From: Salisapilia sapeloensis
Lineage: Eukaryota; Oomycota; Peronosporomycetes; Peronosporales; Salisapiliaceae
Assembly: GCA_023334545.1 (NCBI GenBank)
Contig: JAADVB010000096.1
Location: 1 to 61,730, forward strand
Direction of reading: 5' to 3'
DNA: 61,730 nt
Position 1 is the stretch's first letter. Every line of letters begins with the position of its first letter. The notes below the pieces were generated by a model. That model worked only from the letters and a program-made list of their open reading frames with translations. It searched no databases and was not told the DNA's origin. The translations under genes and the position numbers were made by a program. Below are positions 10,101-19,650 of the stretch, piece after piece.

Positions 10101-10558
10101 TACTCTGCATGACCGTACAGCACGACACCCAACGCACGCAGTGTATTCGCGACATACCAAGCCGAACACTTGTCTAGGAAAGCGAGAAGAAAGTGGACGA
10201 CTCGATGGAGCTCTTCCGGAGAAAACTTGACCTTGTCCTTGAGGCAGCACGTCTGGACGAACCGCGCGAGCTCCGAGCCGAGCAAGTCCGAGTGCACTGG
10301 CAACACTTGTATGAGCAGCGTCATCATCGCCGCGAGTTCTTCCGCTCGGATGCGCGGATTCGGTAGCGACAAGCGATTCAGTTCCTGCAAAATTTCTTCC
10401 AAGTCCACGCTCGTGAGCTCCGGGTGGGCGACGTCGCGCTGCACGCGGTCGCGCAGTTGCGTCCAGAGCGCGCGATCTCGACTATGCGCACCTAGCGTCC
10501 ATCCGTTATTGGGCGGTCTCGTGACCGGCGTCGGCAACGCTTTCGAAGTACCGACCAT
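7133..10558 (-). CDS. HEATR6: HEAT-repeat protein, HEATR6 family
   Basis: Single-exon gene for 1141 residues of helical HEAT/ARM repeats, near the length of animal HEATR6. The frame runs 60 codons further upstream to a GTG at 10738, but the first ATG is 10556-10558 and similarity to the family starts after it. Diagnostic conserved blocks lie in the last third: STLNVRVRAAWSLGNVCT, KVRWNACYAIAKVLL, ENFKVRISAASALRVP and EFKYKEQLETQLSFSIIHL. The N-terminal block (LPVHSDLLGSELARFVQTCC and the following helices) also fits. A Ser/Asp-rich loop near residue 310 separates repeat blocks. The molecular role of this family is poorly known; a scaffold function is inferred from the fold. There is no sign of introns. 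The region upstream of 10558 could hold a short 5' exon that I did not find. Confidence 0.87.
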   Translation of the reverse strand: MVGTSKALPTPVTRPPNNGWTLGAHSRDRALWTQLRDRVQRDVAHPELTSVDLEEILQELNRLSLPNPRIRAEELAAMMTLLIQVLPVHSDLLGSELARFVQTCCLKDKVKFSPEELHRVVHFLLAFLDKCSAWYVANTLRALGVVLYGHAEYVSSTDLQNVITIVLQSLDPAGVDIDARYAATTCLSNLCPHYTRVPEARRIFSSLLRLVSENFRQQALTLSTEREYTDRVLVKACLGSLNCLHAIVGSQHADLQDRIRSSLPGLLDSMRQVLGFGVDLRSDNNSEGMQLVPKEKLPGYDSDSSSGTSRDGEGACSPGALAPRLRSIVLQTLETMSKFFPDQVTLSMGRYLPEQSTPCMTLFQGAPSVLTLLVADPADKVRASAAKFLEAFWSKVPMKQYFRHASSLVAPSTSFASMPKRMSLVLYQVHAALVYSVQHERSDDTLTHIVKAVTAVIQHCPYASVAVVLDGSDFEPSLGDLLQRLASCLYFITMSPVHEVRSLALAALSALLNIQSQLPPLLQWMTTPMDGRTAMDVTHCRVHCGHVPPVRKCFVEELLRQASQSRESHRALLRLEAISLLGKVAKNYASAVSVLWSQVASFLLAAFQDSDPNVRLQAVKVLENYLRADCHGDESSDGRDVVTSTKREADSFASAVAGKVQRLSVTPRKAARSDCLTFMAAHLIRAFHDSSHHVRASVCSCFTLLTAHDWQQLSRQQSRLATAQTKAPSRSIESYKRLFLETPNDSSPVVRAAGCRLLGSLYLMPPFKTSAFAEDVVNLMLDAFGDSTLNVRVRAAWSLGNVCTTIGPEALQSVEPEMLEEQSSAALYDLLTPAIMLRVTETMLQYINDNDKVASSVARTLGLVNRWVYYPAFRATIASKRLRDFDDLLAKSMRVLAKKVALGSPKVRWNACYAIAKVLLCPELPIASSSWAPSVFRALLDAIEQQENFKVRISAASALRVPPTRDAYGSIFPTALRCVLDAVESASSLKDVTEFKYKEQLETQLSFSIIHLIYLATREDDLVVWQAVQDKSADFFYDWVYHNLHRVCKSAEEASYAHPQANRQVVSDEDGVYCSNGGGDAHDASPVTTTEVLCAVRTLLRIFQQQDTHRQFRTSRTLLYDAKLRLERNVLDTNMDVAFEL

Positions 10559-10889
10559 GGCGCCTTCGTCTCGAAGACGAAAATGCAAGACTGCTACCGT
10601 TGGGAGGCTCTCGTCGAGACGCAGCTGCCGGCCAGTTCGTCGCAAGACGCTAACCGTCTTCTGCCGTCCGTTCCCACAAGTGCTCACGTCCGAGTCCAAC
10701 CGCACTCGGCAGTATACGCAAGTCGTTAGTCTTACCACGGAACAGCACGTACGCGAATGGACGAACTGTCAAGACACGTCGTCTTCTATCTACCTCCATC
10801 AAACAGTCCGTGGAAGACATGTCGAGACTAGCTAAAATATCACAACTAGGTCCATGGGCATGCAAAGAACTTTATTAAGAAAAACAACT
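10559..10889. other. HEATR6 promoter region / NOG1 3' flank
   Basis: A 331-base stretch between the NOG1 stop codon and the HEATR6 start, both genes being on the minus strand. It is unusually rich in G+C for a spacer because the HEATR6 frame stays open through it to 10738 without an ATG. It may therefore be transcribed 5' leader, or contain a short 5' exon. No repeat or RNA gene was recognised. Confidence 0.4.
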
Positions 10890-12833
10890 CTAACGCTGGT
10901 AGTGCGTCCCATTCTTGCGCTTGCCGGACATTTGCCACTTGGCCAGCTTGGGACCCGACTGACGATCGGCTTCGCCCGCACGTGCCTGCATCGCCAGCCC
11001 GCGCTGCGCCAGACGTGCCAGCCGTTTGCCTTCCTTGACGCCTTCGGCCGACGCGAAGCCAGCCTCATCGCGCGGAGTCACGAGCGACTTGGATCGGCCG
11101 CGAGACTTGGAACGCGCTTCGCCATCCATATCCACATCGTCCACTTCGTCACGCGTGCGCTTGCGTCCACGCGCCTCGTTCTCCTGCGTGTTCTTCGCCG
11201 CGACCGCCTCGGCGTGCTGCATGTGAGACGTATCGACGCCAAGGTCCTCGAGCTCCTTCTTGGTGTCGCCCAAGGTACGACGACGCGCGAGCACCTTGCG
11301 CGAGAGAGCGGAGCGGTTCTTGTTCTTGTTCATGCGATGGTCAGCAACAATCTTGCCTCTCTTGTCGCGAATACGCTGGAGCTTGTCCTTTTGCTCCTCA
11401 TCCAAGTCGCTCATGGGTTCATCCTCGACGACGTTGTTCATCTCGGCATCTTCCTCCTGCTCCAAGGTCTCTAGACGCGACAGGATCTCCGGATCGACAA
11501 AGTCGGCAATGTTCTTGCCGTTCCAAATTTCCGGGATCGTGTCCTGCGTCCAGTCATCCGCCTTGAGCTGACCCTTGTAGTGCTCCTTGTAGTCGAACGA
11601 GTAGACGCCAGCACCGCCATTAGCCTTCATCTTGTCCTTGAGCAACTCTCTCGAAGTGCCGGTCGAACCGTTTGCACGCTGGTCGAGTACGCTCTGAGGG
11701 ATGGACACCTCTCGCTTGACGTCATCACGCGCAACAGGCGTCGCGACGCTCAGACGATTGAGCACACCAGCGATCTTGTTGCCCTTGACCTTAGTGTTGA
11801 CACGGTGCTCAAGGAGCTGGTCGCACGCAAAGTTCTTGACGTCCATGACGTTCTCTTCCGAGTGGTTGGACATGGTGAACATGGTCGCCTGCGTCTGCGT
11901 GACGGCGTTGTTGATCGCCTCTTGGTGCTCTGGCTCCAACTCGTCGAACGCACGCTGGTCGATCTTGTTGGCCACGAGCACGAGCGGCTTGTTGGCAAAG
12001 AGCGGACGGATGTTGTTGAAAAGCGAGAGCTGCTGGTCGATGCTGAAGCCACACTGCTCGGAGATGTCGAGGAAGAAGAGGACGGCGGCCTGGAGATGGG
12101 CCAAGGCCGTCACGGCCTGCATCTCGATCGTGTTTCGGTCTTCCAAGGCATGGTCGAGGATACCTGGCGTATCGATCACTTGCCAACGCAAGTACTTGTA
12201 GTCCAAGTGTCCGACGTAGAGCGCTTTGGTCGTGAAAGCGTACGGCTGGACGTCGACGTCAGCTCTCGTGACTTTGTTCATGAAACTCGATTTGCCGACA
12301 TTAGGGAAACCAGTGACAAGAAGCGTGCGCGTGTTCGGGTCGATAGATGGTAGACGCGAGAGATGCTTGCGCACTTCTTCAAGGTATTCTAGCGACGCCT
12401 TTTGCTTCTTGAGCAAAGTACACATGCGTCCCATGGCCGCTCGCTTGAGCTGCTTGCATCGGTAGAGCGAGTCTCCGTACTTGAGCATGCGGACATAGTC
12501 CTTGGCGATGGTGTCGATGAGCGCTCGGCAAGTGTTGATCTGACCAAGTGCGAGTTTGTAGTGATCTCGATCATATAAGATGTTGATCAAGTCGGCGTAG
12601 AACGGATGGAGGTCATCGAGACGAGGGAAGTCGTCTAGGATCTGGGAAAGCTTCTCTTGACAAGTCTGCTGCGTGAACTTGACCTTGCGCATGTAAAAGG
12701 CCCGGATGCGCGAGATGGGGTACGTCGGGTGGATGACGGTCGGCGTCTTGCGCTGCGTCCGCGTGAGGACGATGTCAATGAAGTCATTGGCCGGCGGCAC
12801 CGTCTGGATCTTCTTAAAGTTGTACACGACCAT
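10890..12833 (-). CDS. GTPBP4: Nucleolar GTP-binding protein 1 (NOG1)
   Basis: 647-residue single-exon GTPase of the OBG/Era-like class, essential for maturation of the 60S ribosomal subunit in the nucleolus. It starts at ATG 12831-12833 with the family signature VVYNFKKIQTVPPANDFIDI. G1 is GFPNVGKSS (residues 175-183), G3 DTPG (221-224), G4 NKID (289-292). The N-terminal helical NOG1N domain and the C-terminal NOGCT region (NGGAGVYSFDYKEHY, TIPEIWNGKNIADFVDPEI) are present, followed by the usual basic tail rich in KR with an RSKSRGRSKS stretch. Length matches fungal and animal orthologues (about 630-650). It is transcribed away from the large coiled-coil gene on its right. Confidence 0.97.
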   Translation of the reverse strand: MVVYNFKKIQTVPPANDFIDIVLTRTQRKTPTVIHPTYPISRIRAFYMRKVKFTQQTCQEKLSQILDDFPRLDDLHPFYADLINILYDRDHYKLALGQINTCRALIDTIAKDYVRMLKYGDSLYRCKQLKRAAMGRMCTLLKKQKASLEYLEEVRKHLSRLPSIDPNTRTLLVTGFPNVGKSSFMNKVTRADVDVQPYAFTTKALYVGHLDYKYLRWQVIDTPGILDHALEDRNTIEMQAVTALAHLQAAVLFFLDISEQCGFSIDQQLSLFNNIRPLFANKPLVLVANKIDQRAFDELEPEHQEAINNAVTQTQATMFTMSNHSEENVMDVKNFACDQLLEHRVNTKVKGNKIAGVLNRLSVATPVARDDVKREVSIPQSVLDQRANGSTGTSRELLKDKMKANGGAGVYSFDYKEHYKGQLKADDWTQDTIPEIWNGKNIADFVDPEILSRLETLEQEEDAEMNNVVEDEPMSDLDEEQKDKLQRIRDKRGKIVADHRMNKNKNRSALSRKVLARRRTLGDTKKELEDLGVDTSHMQHAEAVAAKNTQENEARGRKRTRDEVDDVDMDGEARSKSRGRSKSLVTPRDEAGFASAEGVKEGKRLARLAQRGLAMQARAGEADRQSGPKLAKWQMSGKRKNGTHYQR

Positions 12834-13595
12834 CTTCCTGCCTTAACGGTGGAGGCGAAGCGTGGAAAGTGAGCTCTTCCGGTTCGAGCTGCTCTTTTGG
12901 TTGGCTCCAGGACAGGTAGTCGACTCACTTGCTCTTTGTATATCAGATCATTCGCTATAGAATGCCACCGTCCTTTATAACATATGACATGGCTACATGT
13001 CCGGAAGCGCATGGGCATGGGCGAGCACACTCGTTCGTCTAGTTGCTAGCGTTCAATGTAGCGAAAGTCTGGTGCATTCAGGCTATGAATACACTAGTGT
13101 ACGGCTATTGCTTACATTACGAGAGGGTGCTTTCGAAATGTTCCCACGGAAAGTTGATGTGTTACGAACTGCCACTCGAGCAGTAACGTGCGACTGGATC
13201 TTCCGCTGTCGACTGTATTGGACTGACTAGTAGGCATATAATCGTATTTCAATCGTACCTGCTTGTCGATCAACCTGATCGTTCACGTAGGTCTTTCATT
13301 CTCGCATTTCACTCGCCAACCGCTTCATTCCTTCCTCTTGGTCCGACATCTCGTCCAAAGGATATCGTTCCGAAATACAAGAGATCGCATCGACCTTAAT
13401 ATACTGAGATCCTCCACTTTGGACCGATCGAGCGCCGGGAAAAGCACAGTTATCCTTCGCCTCCTACTTGTAGAGGTACTTGAGGTCGGACTTTTGATTT
13501 TATACATCCAAAGACACTCCCCTTTATTCCCCTCGTACGACTTGTATCCAACGACGCCTTGAGCTCGTCGAGAGACCTACTAGGGACGATAAACG
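12834..13595. promoter_or_regulatory. Divergent intergenic promoter region
   Basis: 762 bases between the NOG1 start (minus strand) and the coiled-coil gene start (plus strand). A pyrimidine-rich TCATTCTCGCATTTCACT segment near 13299-13316 partly resembles the oomycete initiator plus flanking promoter element (TCATT followed by a CA-TTT block). It lies about 290 bases ahead of the coiled-coil start, so it would imply a long leader. A second TCATTCC-type block is at about 13326. Both are pattern matches by eye only. Confidence 0.3.
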
Positions 13596-16500
13596 ATGTG
13601 GTCTGCGCTCTTTGGTAGCGGTGATGCCGACCAGGAGAATAACACGTCTCGGACATCGAACTCGTCACGCACACAAAAACGATCAGATACAGGTTATCGA
13701 CAGTCAGCAAATAAACTACCGTCTCCGTCGTCGACGGCGCCGTCCACGCCTTCCCCCGTGCCGTCCACGGATACGGGCTTTCGCTCTCGCGCACGGGAAG
13801 GCGGAAGCTCCTTCTCGTCCGTGTCTTCATCAAATCCACGAAGAGCTGTCTTAGAGGAAGATGATGATGATGAAAGTGCCATGCGGATGCTCTTGAAACG
13901 CATGAATCATCTCATGGTCAAAGTCGGTGAACACGAGTATGAAAAGAAGACGCTCGTCGAACAGGTACACTCCAAGCAGACACACTTTGAACAAACGTAT
14001 ATTAATATCTTATATTCTGCAGATGGAAAAGGAGCGAGAGCAGCATGGACAAGCGGTGGAAGAACTGCAGCAGCAGTTGGAAGCAGTGCAGGAGCAGAAC
14101 GTCCAGCTCCAGTACAAGGCTGAGTTCTCGTCGGAACCGATGCTGCGTGAATCTCTCCAAGACGTGACAGACATGCGTGACGCCTTGAGCGACGTGAAGA
14201 AGCAGTTGGAAAAAGAATTAGAGACGAAGGAAAAGGAACTGGAGGATCTCGAGCGTAAACTGCAGGATGAAGAAGAGCAGAAAGAGGCGCTAGTGCAGGA
14301 ACATCAACAGGAGTTAGAGAAAGTCAAGCAGGAGGCAAAGCAGTCTTTTGCCGCGGCATCCGACTTGAAGAGACTACAGGATAATCTCAACCTCGTGACG
14401 GAAGATCGAGATGCGTTGGAGACGAAATTAGAGGAAAAGGACGTGAAACTCCGATCGGTCGAGTCCAATCAAAAGGCATTACAGGACGAAAAGCAGTCTC
14501 TCGAGACACAATTAAACCAAGTACGTTCGGACAAGGAGCAAGAGCTACGGCAGATGCAAGAGCAGATGGAGCAAACGATCTCTCGTAAAGAAAAGGAGCT
14601 CCAGGAGCAATTGCAGCAGACGGAAGCGTCTTCCAGTCCTCTTCATGATCGCATCGCAGAGCTCGAGCGCCAAGCGTCTGCATTCACGAGTCAAGTGGAA
14701 GCACTTACGAAGGAGTCGGAAGACTACAAGCATGACTGCATGGAGCTCTGGCGTACAAATGAAGACCTGAAGCAGCAGTTGAGCTCTGCATCCGACGCGC
14801 AGTCTCGTGTCGATGATCTCTTGCGCCAGCTAAAGGAGCAGGATAAGGACCATCAGGATAAACTCACTGCCTTGAATTCCGAGCTCGCGATGACGCAGCA
14901 AGAGCTGGAGAAGAGCAAGAGTCAAGTCAAGACGCTCGAGACGCAGCAGCAAGTGACCAACACGAGACGCGAGATGACGTCGGAGCAGAAGAATTGGGAG
15001 AATGGGACCATCCGCAGTCTCTCGGAACAGCTCCAGTCGACGCAAAAGGAACTGACGGAAGCCATGGAGCTTAATCTGCAGCTGAGTAGTCAAAACGCGT
15101 GGCTAGAAGAGCAACAGGAGGAGCTCACGGGGATGGAAGGAGACGTATGTGCGCTTCAAGCGTCTCGAGACGAGATGCAGACTCATTGCGACACGTTGAC
15201 GCGAGAGTTGGAGCAACTACGTGCTGCATACGACGATATTGTCCAGCGCAAACGTCGAGATGATGATCAGCTCCATCAGCTCTACTCACAGGTGCAGTCT
15301 CTCCAGTCGGAAGTGGCAGAAGCTCAGCGACAGCAGTCGAACCTCAAGCATGAGAACGAGGCTCTCCGCCATGCCGCTAGTTCTCAGCAGCAAGCTTCGC
15401 TTGACAAGACGCAGGCGCTTGAGAGACAGATAGCACAAGTCGAGGACGAATGCGCTTCGAAAGCAAGTGAGCTGCAGTCGACGACTAGTCGATGGAAGGA
15501 GGACGCAGAGCGACTGCGGGCATCGGAAGCCAAGCTACGAGAGCTGGAGAAGGCTCTCTCGGATAGTCGTAGTCGAAATGCATCGTTGGAAGACCAGGTG
15601 CATACGCTCAAGCAGTCTGCGTCGCAAGTTGAAACGCTGCAGAAGGCATACGATGGTCTGTTAGAGCAGTATCAAGAGCTCCAAGCCACGCACTCGGCGG
15701 AGAATGAACAGGCGATGGAGGAACTGGAGAACCAAATGAAGCAGCTCGAAGACTCGAATCAGCAGAGTCTAGACGCTGCGTTTGAGGCTGAAACCAAGTA
15801 CGAGGAAGCGCTCAAAGAGCTGGAAAAGGCACGAGCGGATGCACTTGCGAGGTCCGAGCTGCTGAGTAAGCTGGAGCGACGGATGGCCGACACGGAGCGA
15901 CAGAGCAGTCAGCTCGGCGATCTTCGGACGCAGCTGCAGACGCTGTCGGCGAGTGAAAAGGTTGCCAAGGAACGCAGGGTCGTGGCGGAGAAGGAGGTGC
16001 AGGACTTGCGGCATGCGATGCAGGTGGAACGACAGCAACTGGAGGGGAGAGTGAGAGATGAAGCGGAGAAGGCTGCTGCATTGGAAGCGAACGTCGTGGA
16101 GCTTGGACGGGAACTGGAGGAAGCACGTGCGACGTCTGGACGGTATGAGCAGAGTCAAGGAGAACTGTCGTCGATGCAGCAGCAGCTAGCGGAATCGCAA
16201 ACAAGAGCGCAGACGCTTGCGAGGGAGACGGAAACGTATTCGCAGGAGGTTACGAGACTCGAGCAGGAGCTACAGGAGAAGGAGTCTCAGCTCACGACGC
16301 GCACGAAGGAAAGCACAGAGCTGCAGTCGAATCTCGCGCGATATGAAGACGACTTGCAGCAGCTACGAAAGGAGCTCGAGTCCCAGCGTCAGACGTCCAG
16401 TATGTCCGATAGTGAACGCGAGGCGATGCTTAATGAGATCGCGTCGCTACGACATGAATGTGGACGCTTGGAACAGAATCTAGAGGAGACGGAAGGTATG

Positions 16501-17064
16501 AATGCCAGTATGCAGGCACTGGAGCAGGAGAAACAGGAGCTAGCGACGAGACTTCATCAAGTCGGACAAGAGCTCGAGAATGTACGTGTGCAGTGCAATG
16601 CGCTTGAGCGCGAGCGTGACGAGAGCTCTCGATATGCGCACGAGTCGGCACAGGTGTCGGCTCAAGGCTACGAGTCGGAGATCCAGCGACTGACGGAGAG
16701 CAATGAAGAGCTACAGGACGAGGTGCAGCAACTGGCGTCGAGTCGGTTGGAACAAGCGCGTATTTTAGATGAGCTGCAGGTACAGGTCGCGGAGCTCCAG
16801 GCGGAGAACCACGTGCTCACGTCTCGGTCACAAGGACTCATGGACCAGTTCTCGCAGTATGCTGGCGACGTGCCGACTGCCGCACGGGCTAGTGGCGCCA
16901 AGGCAGGGTCGGCAGACCAGTCGCCGGACTTGTGGGACATGCTGTCGTCTGGCATGGAACAGCTCAAGGCAGACCTGCAACTTGCTGGGCAGTACGCTGC
17001 GAGCATCGATGGCAACAGCTTTGACGGTGCAGAGAATGAGGACTCGCTCCAAGTGGCCTCTTGA
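13596..17064 (+). CDS. Large coiled-coil protein (golgin/myosin-tail-like)
   Basis: Two exons, 13596-13964 and 14023-17064, joined over a 58-base GT-AG intron, encode 1136 residues. The first 90 residues are Ser/Pro/Thr-rich and probably disordered, followed by a short acidic run (EEDDDDES). From about residue 100 to 1050 the protein is almost uninterrupted heptad-rich coiled coil with Glu, Gln, Lys and Leu dominating. The last 80 residues leave the coil (SQYAGDVPTAARASGA ... LWDMLSSGMEQLKADLQ). Long rods with a short C-terminal module occur in golgins, centrosomal and tethering proteins, but I see no GRIP, GRAB or motor domain and do not assign a family. The internal in-frame ATG at 14023 opens exon 2, so a short isoform is possible. 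Confidence 0.82.
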
Positions 17065-17462
17065 TTTGGTTAGACCCCGCGCTTTGATGTATTCGCCCTC
17101 ACTCGCTCTGTTTTGGTACTCAAGGAGGCGAAAGAGCGCCCCAGCGTGGCTATTAATACAACTTACAGCTTTAAACCTGTTTTCGTATCTTAAATGCCAA
17201 AGGTTTGTACGGTCTTCTACTCGACGACGGTCTTTTTGAAATAACGTCGTACCTAGATGCTATGCGTGTATGCGTCTTACGCTTCAGCTTCTGATAGAGA
17301 TCAAATTATATTGTTCTGTACACGTTGGATCTACTAGATCTCCGTAGGTAGTTGTTAACCATATTTCTCAAGATGGGATAGATACTCACTTAAGCCATGT
17401 TTGCTCTGAATAACGACTTAGTCAAATTGGAGATTCACCTTTTGTACTTTTGTTCATGATAA
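17065..17462. other. Intergenic, no gene seen
   Basis: 3' flank of the coiled-coil gene. No ORF, tRNA or repeat was recognised before the dispersed repeat that starts near 17463. Confidence 0.5.
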
Positions 17463-18085
17463 TCGAATCGGTAAACTGCGTTCGCTGAGCATAACCAATT
17501 TTGTTTTGCCACTTACCATTGAAAACCTAATGTAACACTTCAATATAGCTTTCCCATCAAGCTAGAGTACAACAGCAAATAATCGTTGGTCTTTTATTCA
17601 ATCAAGAGGAAACCATCTTCGAGAAGACTTCAAGTCGCGTCTGGTGCTCGACATGTGCACATTTGGAAAAGCGCGCGAACGACTTGGTGAGCTCTTCGCT
17701 TTACTTGCGCTCTTGAGCTCTTCGCTATTATTTCGGAACAGGCATAGTACAGTGGTGGACGAAATAGTTGAATGGTATTTTCGACTCGCACTGTACTCCG
17801 TCCCAATGAAATGGCGAAGAGCTAAATGTCGCAAGTAAATCGAATGAAACTTCAACCTGAAGGGCTTCCGATGATACGCTCGACAATATTCCCGCCTAGA
17901 CTAGAAAGAGGAACGAACGATGTAGGCAAATAGGAATAGAAAGATGGATAACGACGTACGCGTAGGCCAAACCTTAAGGATTTGGACATCGATTCCGATT
18001 ACAATTCATCCATGTTTGCTTTCAGAATGCCTATAATTCCTTGCATAATGCCTGATCATCTGCTCAACGAACACGACCTATTTCC
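17463..18085 (+). repeat. Dispersed repeat, copy A
   Basis: This stretch of about 620 bases aligns by eye with 31987-33112. Shared landmarks in the same order are AACTGCGTTCGCTGAG-like sequence, ACACTTCAATATA, GAGAAGACTTCAAG, CTCGACATGTGCA, CTTGGTGAGCTCTTCG, AGTACAGTGGTGGACGAAAT, ACTCGCACTGTAC, GGCGAAGAGCT, GCAAGTAAATCGAATG and a CATAATGCCTGAT block near the end. Copy A lacks about 340 bases present in copy B before GAGAAGACTTCAAG and lacks the LINE insertion found in copy B. A short frame (about 17596-17838, ending AKCRK) is shared with copy B. The class of the element is unknown. Confidence 0.75.
17748..17795. repeat. TA-flanked miniature inverted-end element (copy A)
   Basis: A 44-base segment starts CAGTGGTGGACG and ends CTCGCACTG, with TA on both sides. 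The ends are inverted (CAGTG...CACTG), with weaker inverted matches further in. TA target duplication plus CAGTG ends is the pattern of Tc1/mariner termini. The same segment occurs in repeat copy B at 32618-32665. It may be an extremely deleted element or just part of the larger repeat. Confidence 0.35.
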
Positions 18086-18369
18086 TATCCTTTCGTAGTA
18101 TGTGTCTAGCTATTCCGAAGTGCATTTAACTAATGAATTGAACGACGTATTTTCAAATGTAAAAAAGCTTCATACGCTTCTGTCTAAGCAGAATGGACTA
18201 CGCTTGATATGCATGGTAAGTCATATCAGTTCCTGGATTGAACGATAGGTAGGAAAAGATAAAGGTTTGAAACCACCTAACGTACAGCTTTACTTGAATA
18301 GAAGGCTGCTTTGTTCCAAAAATACTTTATCAGTTCTGTAGTTTCGCTACGCAAGTCCGAAGCGCAAGC
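18086..18369. other. 5' flank of the short coiled-coil gene
   Basis: A+T-leaning spacer between repeat copy A and the next gene. No gene or structured element was recognised. Confidence 0.4.
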
Positions 18370-19170
18370 ATGTCAATGGAGTGTGTTTCTGTAGATTCGC
18401 CTATTAGTAAGCTAGTGGAAGCGAAGAAGGCAAGTACACTTCGTAGGCTGTTTATGATATTTCCTGTTCATGTCTGCTAGTAGCGAAGGCAGGAAGCAGC
18501 TCGGGACGTGGAGCTACTTCGCAATCGGATTGCATTGCTGCGAAGTGAAGAGGAGAAAGCATGGAGGAAGATTGAACAAACTCGGAAGAGGTCAGAGGAA
18601 TTACAGAAACTTCGAGAGACGAATGACCGGAACAACGCTCAGTTGCGTGAGCTCGCGAAGATTGCCGACATGGAGCTGCAGGCGTCAATCCAGGCGAAGA
18701 GAGAGCAAGTGCTGCGTATTGACGACCTACAGAAGAAGAGGGAGCTGGAGCAGCAAATTTTAGAAGCCAGGCGACATGAAGCTCGTCAACTTAAAGAAGA
18801 GAAGCAAAAGTGGCGTGAGGAAACAGAACGTCGGCGTCAAGAGATCCTGCAGGAAGCCATTCGACGTAAGGAAGAGGTCACGATGCAAAAAGAGATGCTG
18901 AAAGAAAAGAAGGAGCGCCAGCGGCAAGAGATAGAAAAGCAGTCCAAGGACCGAGCACGCGATCGAGTTCGCGACGAAGAAGAGATGTTTAGACAGAAAG
19001 GGAATGAAGTACAAGAAATGGAACGCATTGAGCGAGAGCTGATTGACCGATTGCGAGAGACTCAGCAGATACAGAAAGAGGCTTTCGAGGAGCTTGAGGC
19101 AGCATTGACAGGAGCAAATGGAAATGTCCACAGTCCGACACACAGTATTTCGAGTCCATATCGTAAATAA
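18370..19170 (+). CDS. Coiled-coil protein, 245 residues, unknown
   Basis: Exon 1 is 18370-18429 and exon 2 18493-19170. The joining intron (63 bases) begins GCAAGT, not GT, directly after AAGAAG, so it is a GC-AG intron with an otherwise perfect donor; both sides are phase 0. The protein starts MSMECVSVDSP and from residue 15 to about 225 is a charged single helix/coiled coil rich in Arg, Glu, Lys and Gln (for example EERRRQEILQEAIRRKEE-like stretches), ending in a short Ser/Pro tail (SPTHSISSPYRK). No domain is recognisable. Such charged helical proteins include flagellar and cytoskeletal components, but nothing here allows an assignment. A short isoform could start at a downstream ATG. Confidence 0.75.
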
Positions 19171-19325
19171 GCATTTAACTGGCACTCTTCTGTTGTTGCT
19201 GCGAAAAGAAAGTTGGTCAAGTCTATGTGCGATGACTTTCTACGTACTCTAGTTTGTCTTTTTGATTCGCACAACAAAAATGCGTAAATCGAGTACTCAC
19301 TTACAGCAAAGAGTAGGAAAAAATG
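19171..19325. other. 3' flank before tRNA-Gln
   Basis: Short A+T-rich spacer. No additional feature was recognised. Confidence 0.4.
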
Positions 19326-19397
19326 AGGTCCTACCGGGATTTGAACCCGGATCGCTGGATTCAGAGTCCAGAGTGCTAACCATTACACCATAAGACC
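19326..19397 (-). tRNA. tRNA-Gln (anticodon CUG)
   Basis: Read on the minus strand this 72-base segment folds into a full cloverleaf: acceptor GGTCTTA pairs with TAGGACC (two G-U type pairs allowed), D-arm around GGTGTAATGGTTAGCAC, anticodon arm CTGGA-CTCTGAA-TCCAG, and a TPsiC arm with GGGTTCAAATCCC. The anticodon CTG reads CAG (Gln). No intron. Internal A and B boxes for RNA polymerase III are present as usual. It lies between a coiled-coil gene and a LINE insertion about 250 bases away. Confidence 0.95.
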
Positions 19398-19650
19398 ATG
19401 TAGTTGCAAAATCGGCAGCAAAATATTATAATTTTATATTAAGACGCCCAAATTATCACGATTACTGCAACCTACGAATGCGGAAGGGCAGTTAGTAGGG
19501 AGATTTAAAGCTGCTGAAGTCTGTCTTATGACCTCATGTCTTGAACGCTGATCTTTCCGCCATCCAATATTCCAAATCAGTAGCCTTTGAAGGTAGCTGA
19601 TGTCTAAATATCGGATGTTAATCCTATGAATGGTCAGAAAGCACTCATAG
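19398..19650. other. 5' flank of tRNA-Gln, no gene seen
   Basis: Spacer between the tRNA gene and the LINE insertion site. No gene, repeat or structured element recognised. Confidence 0.4.
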
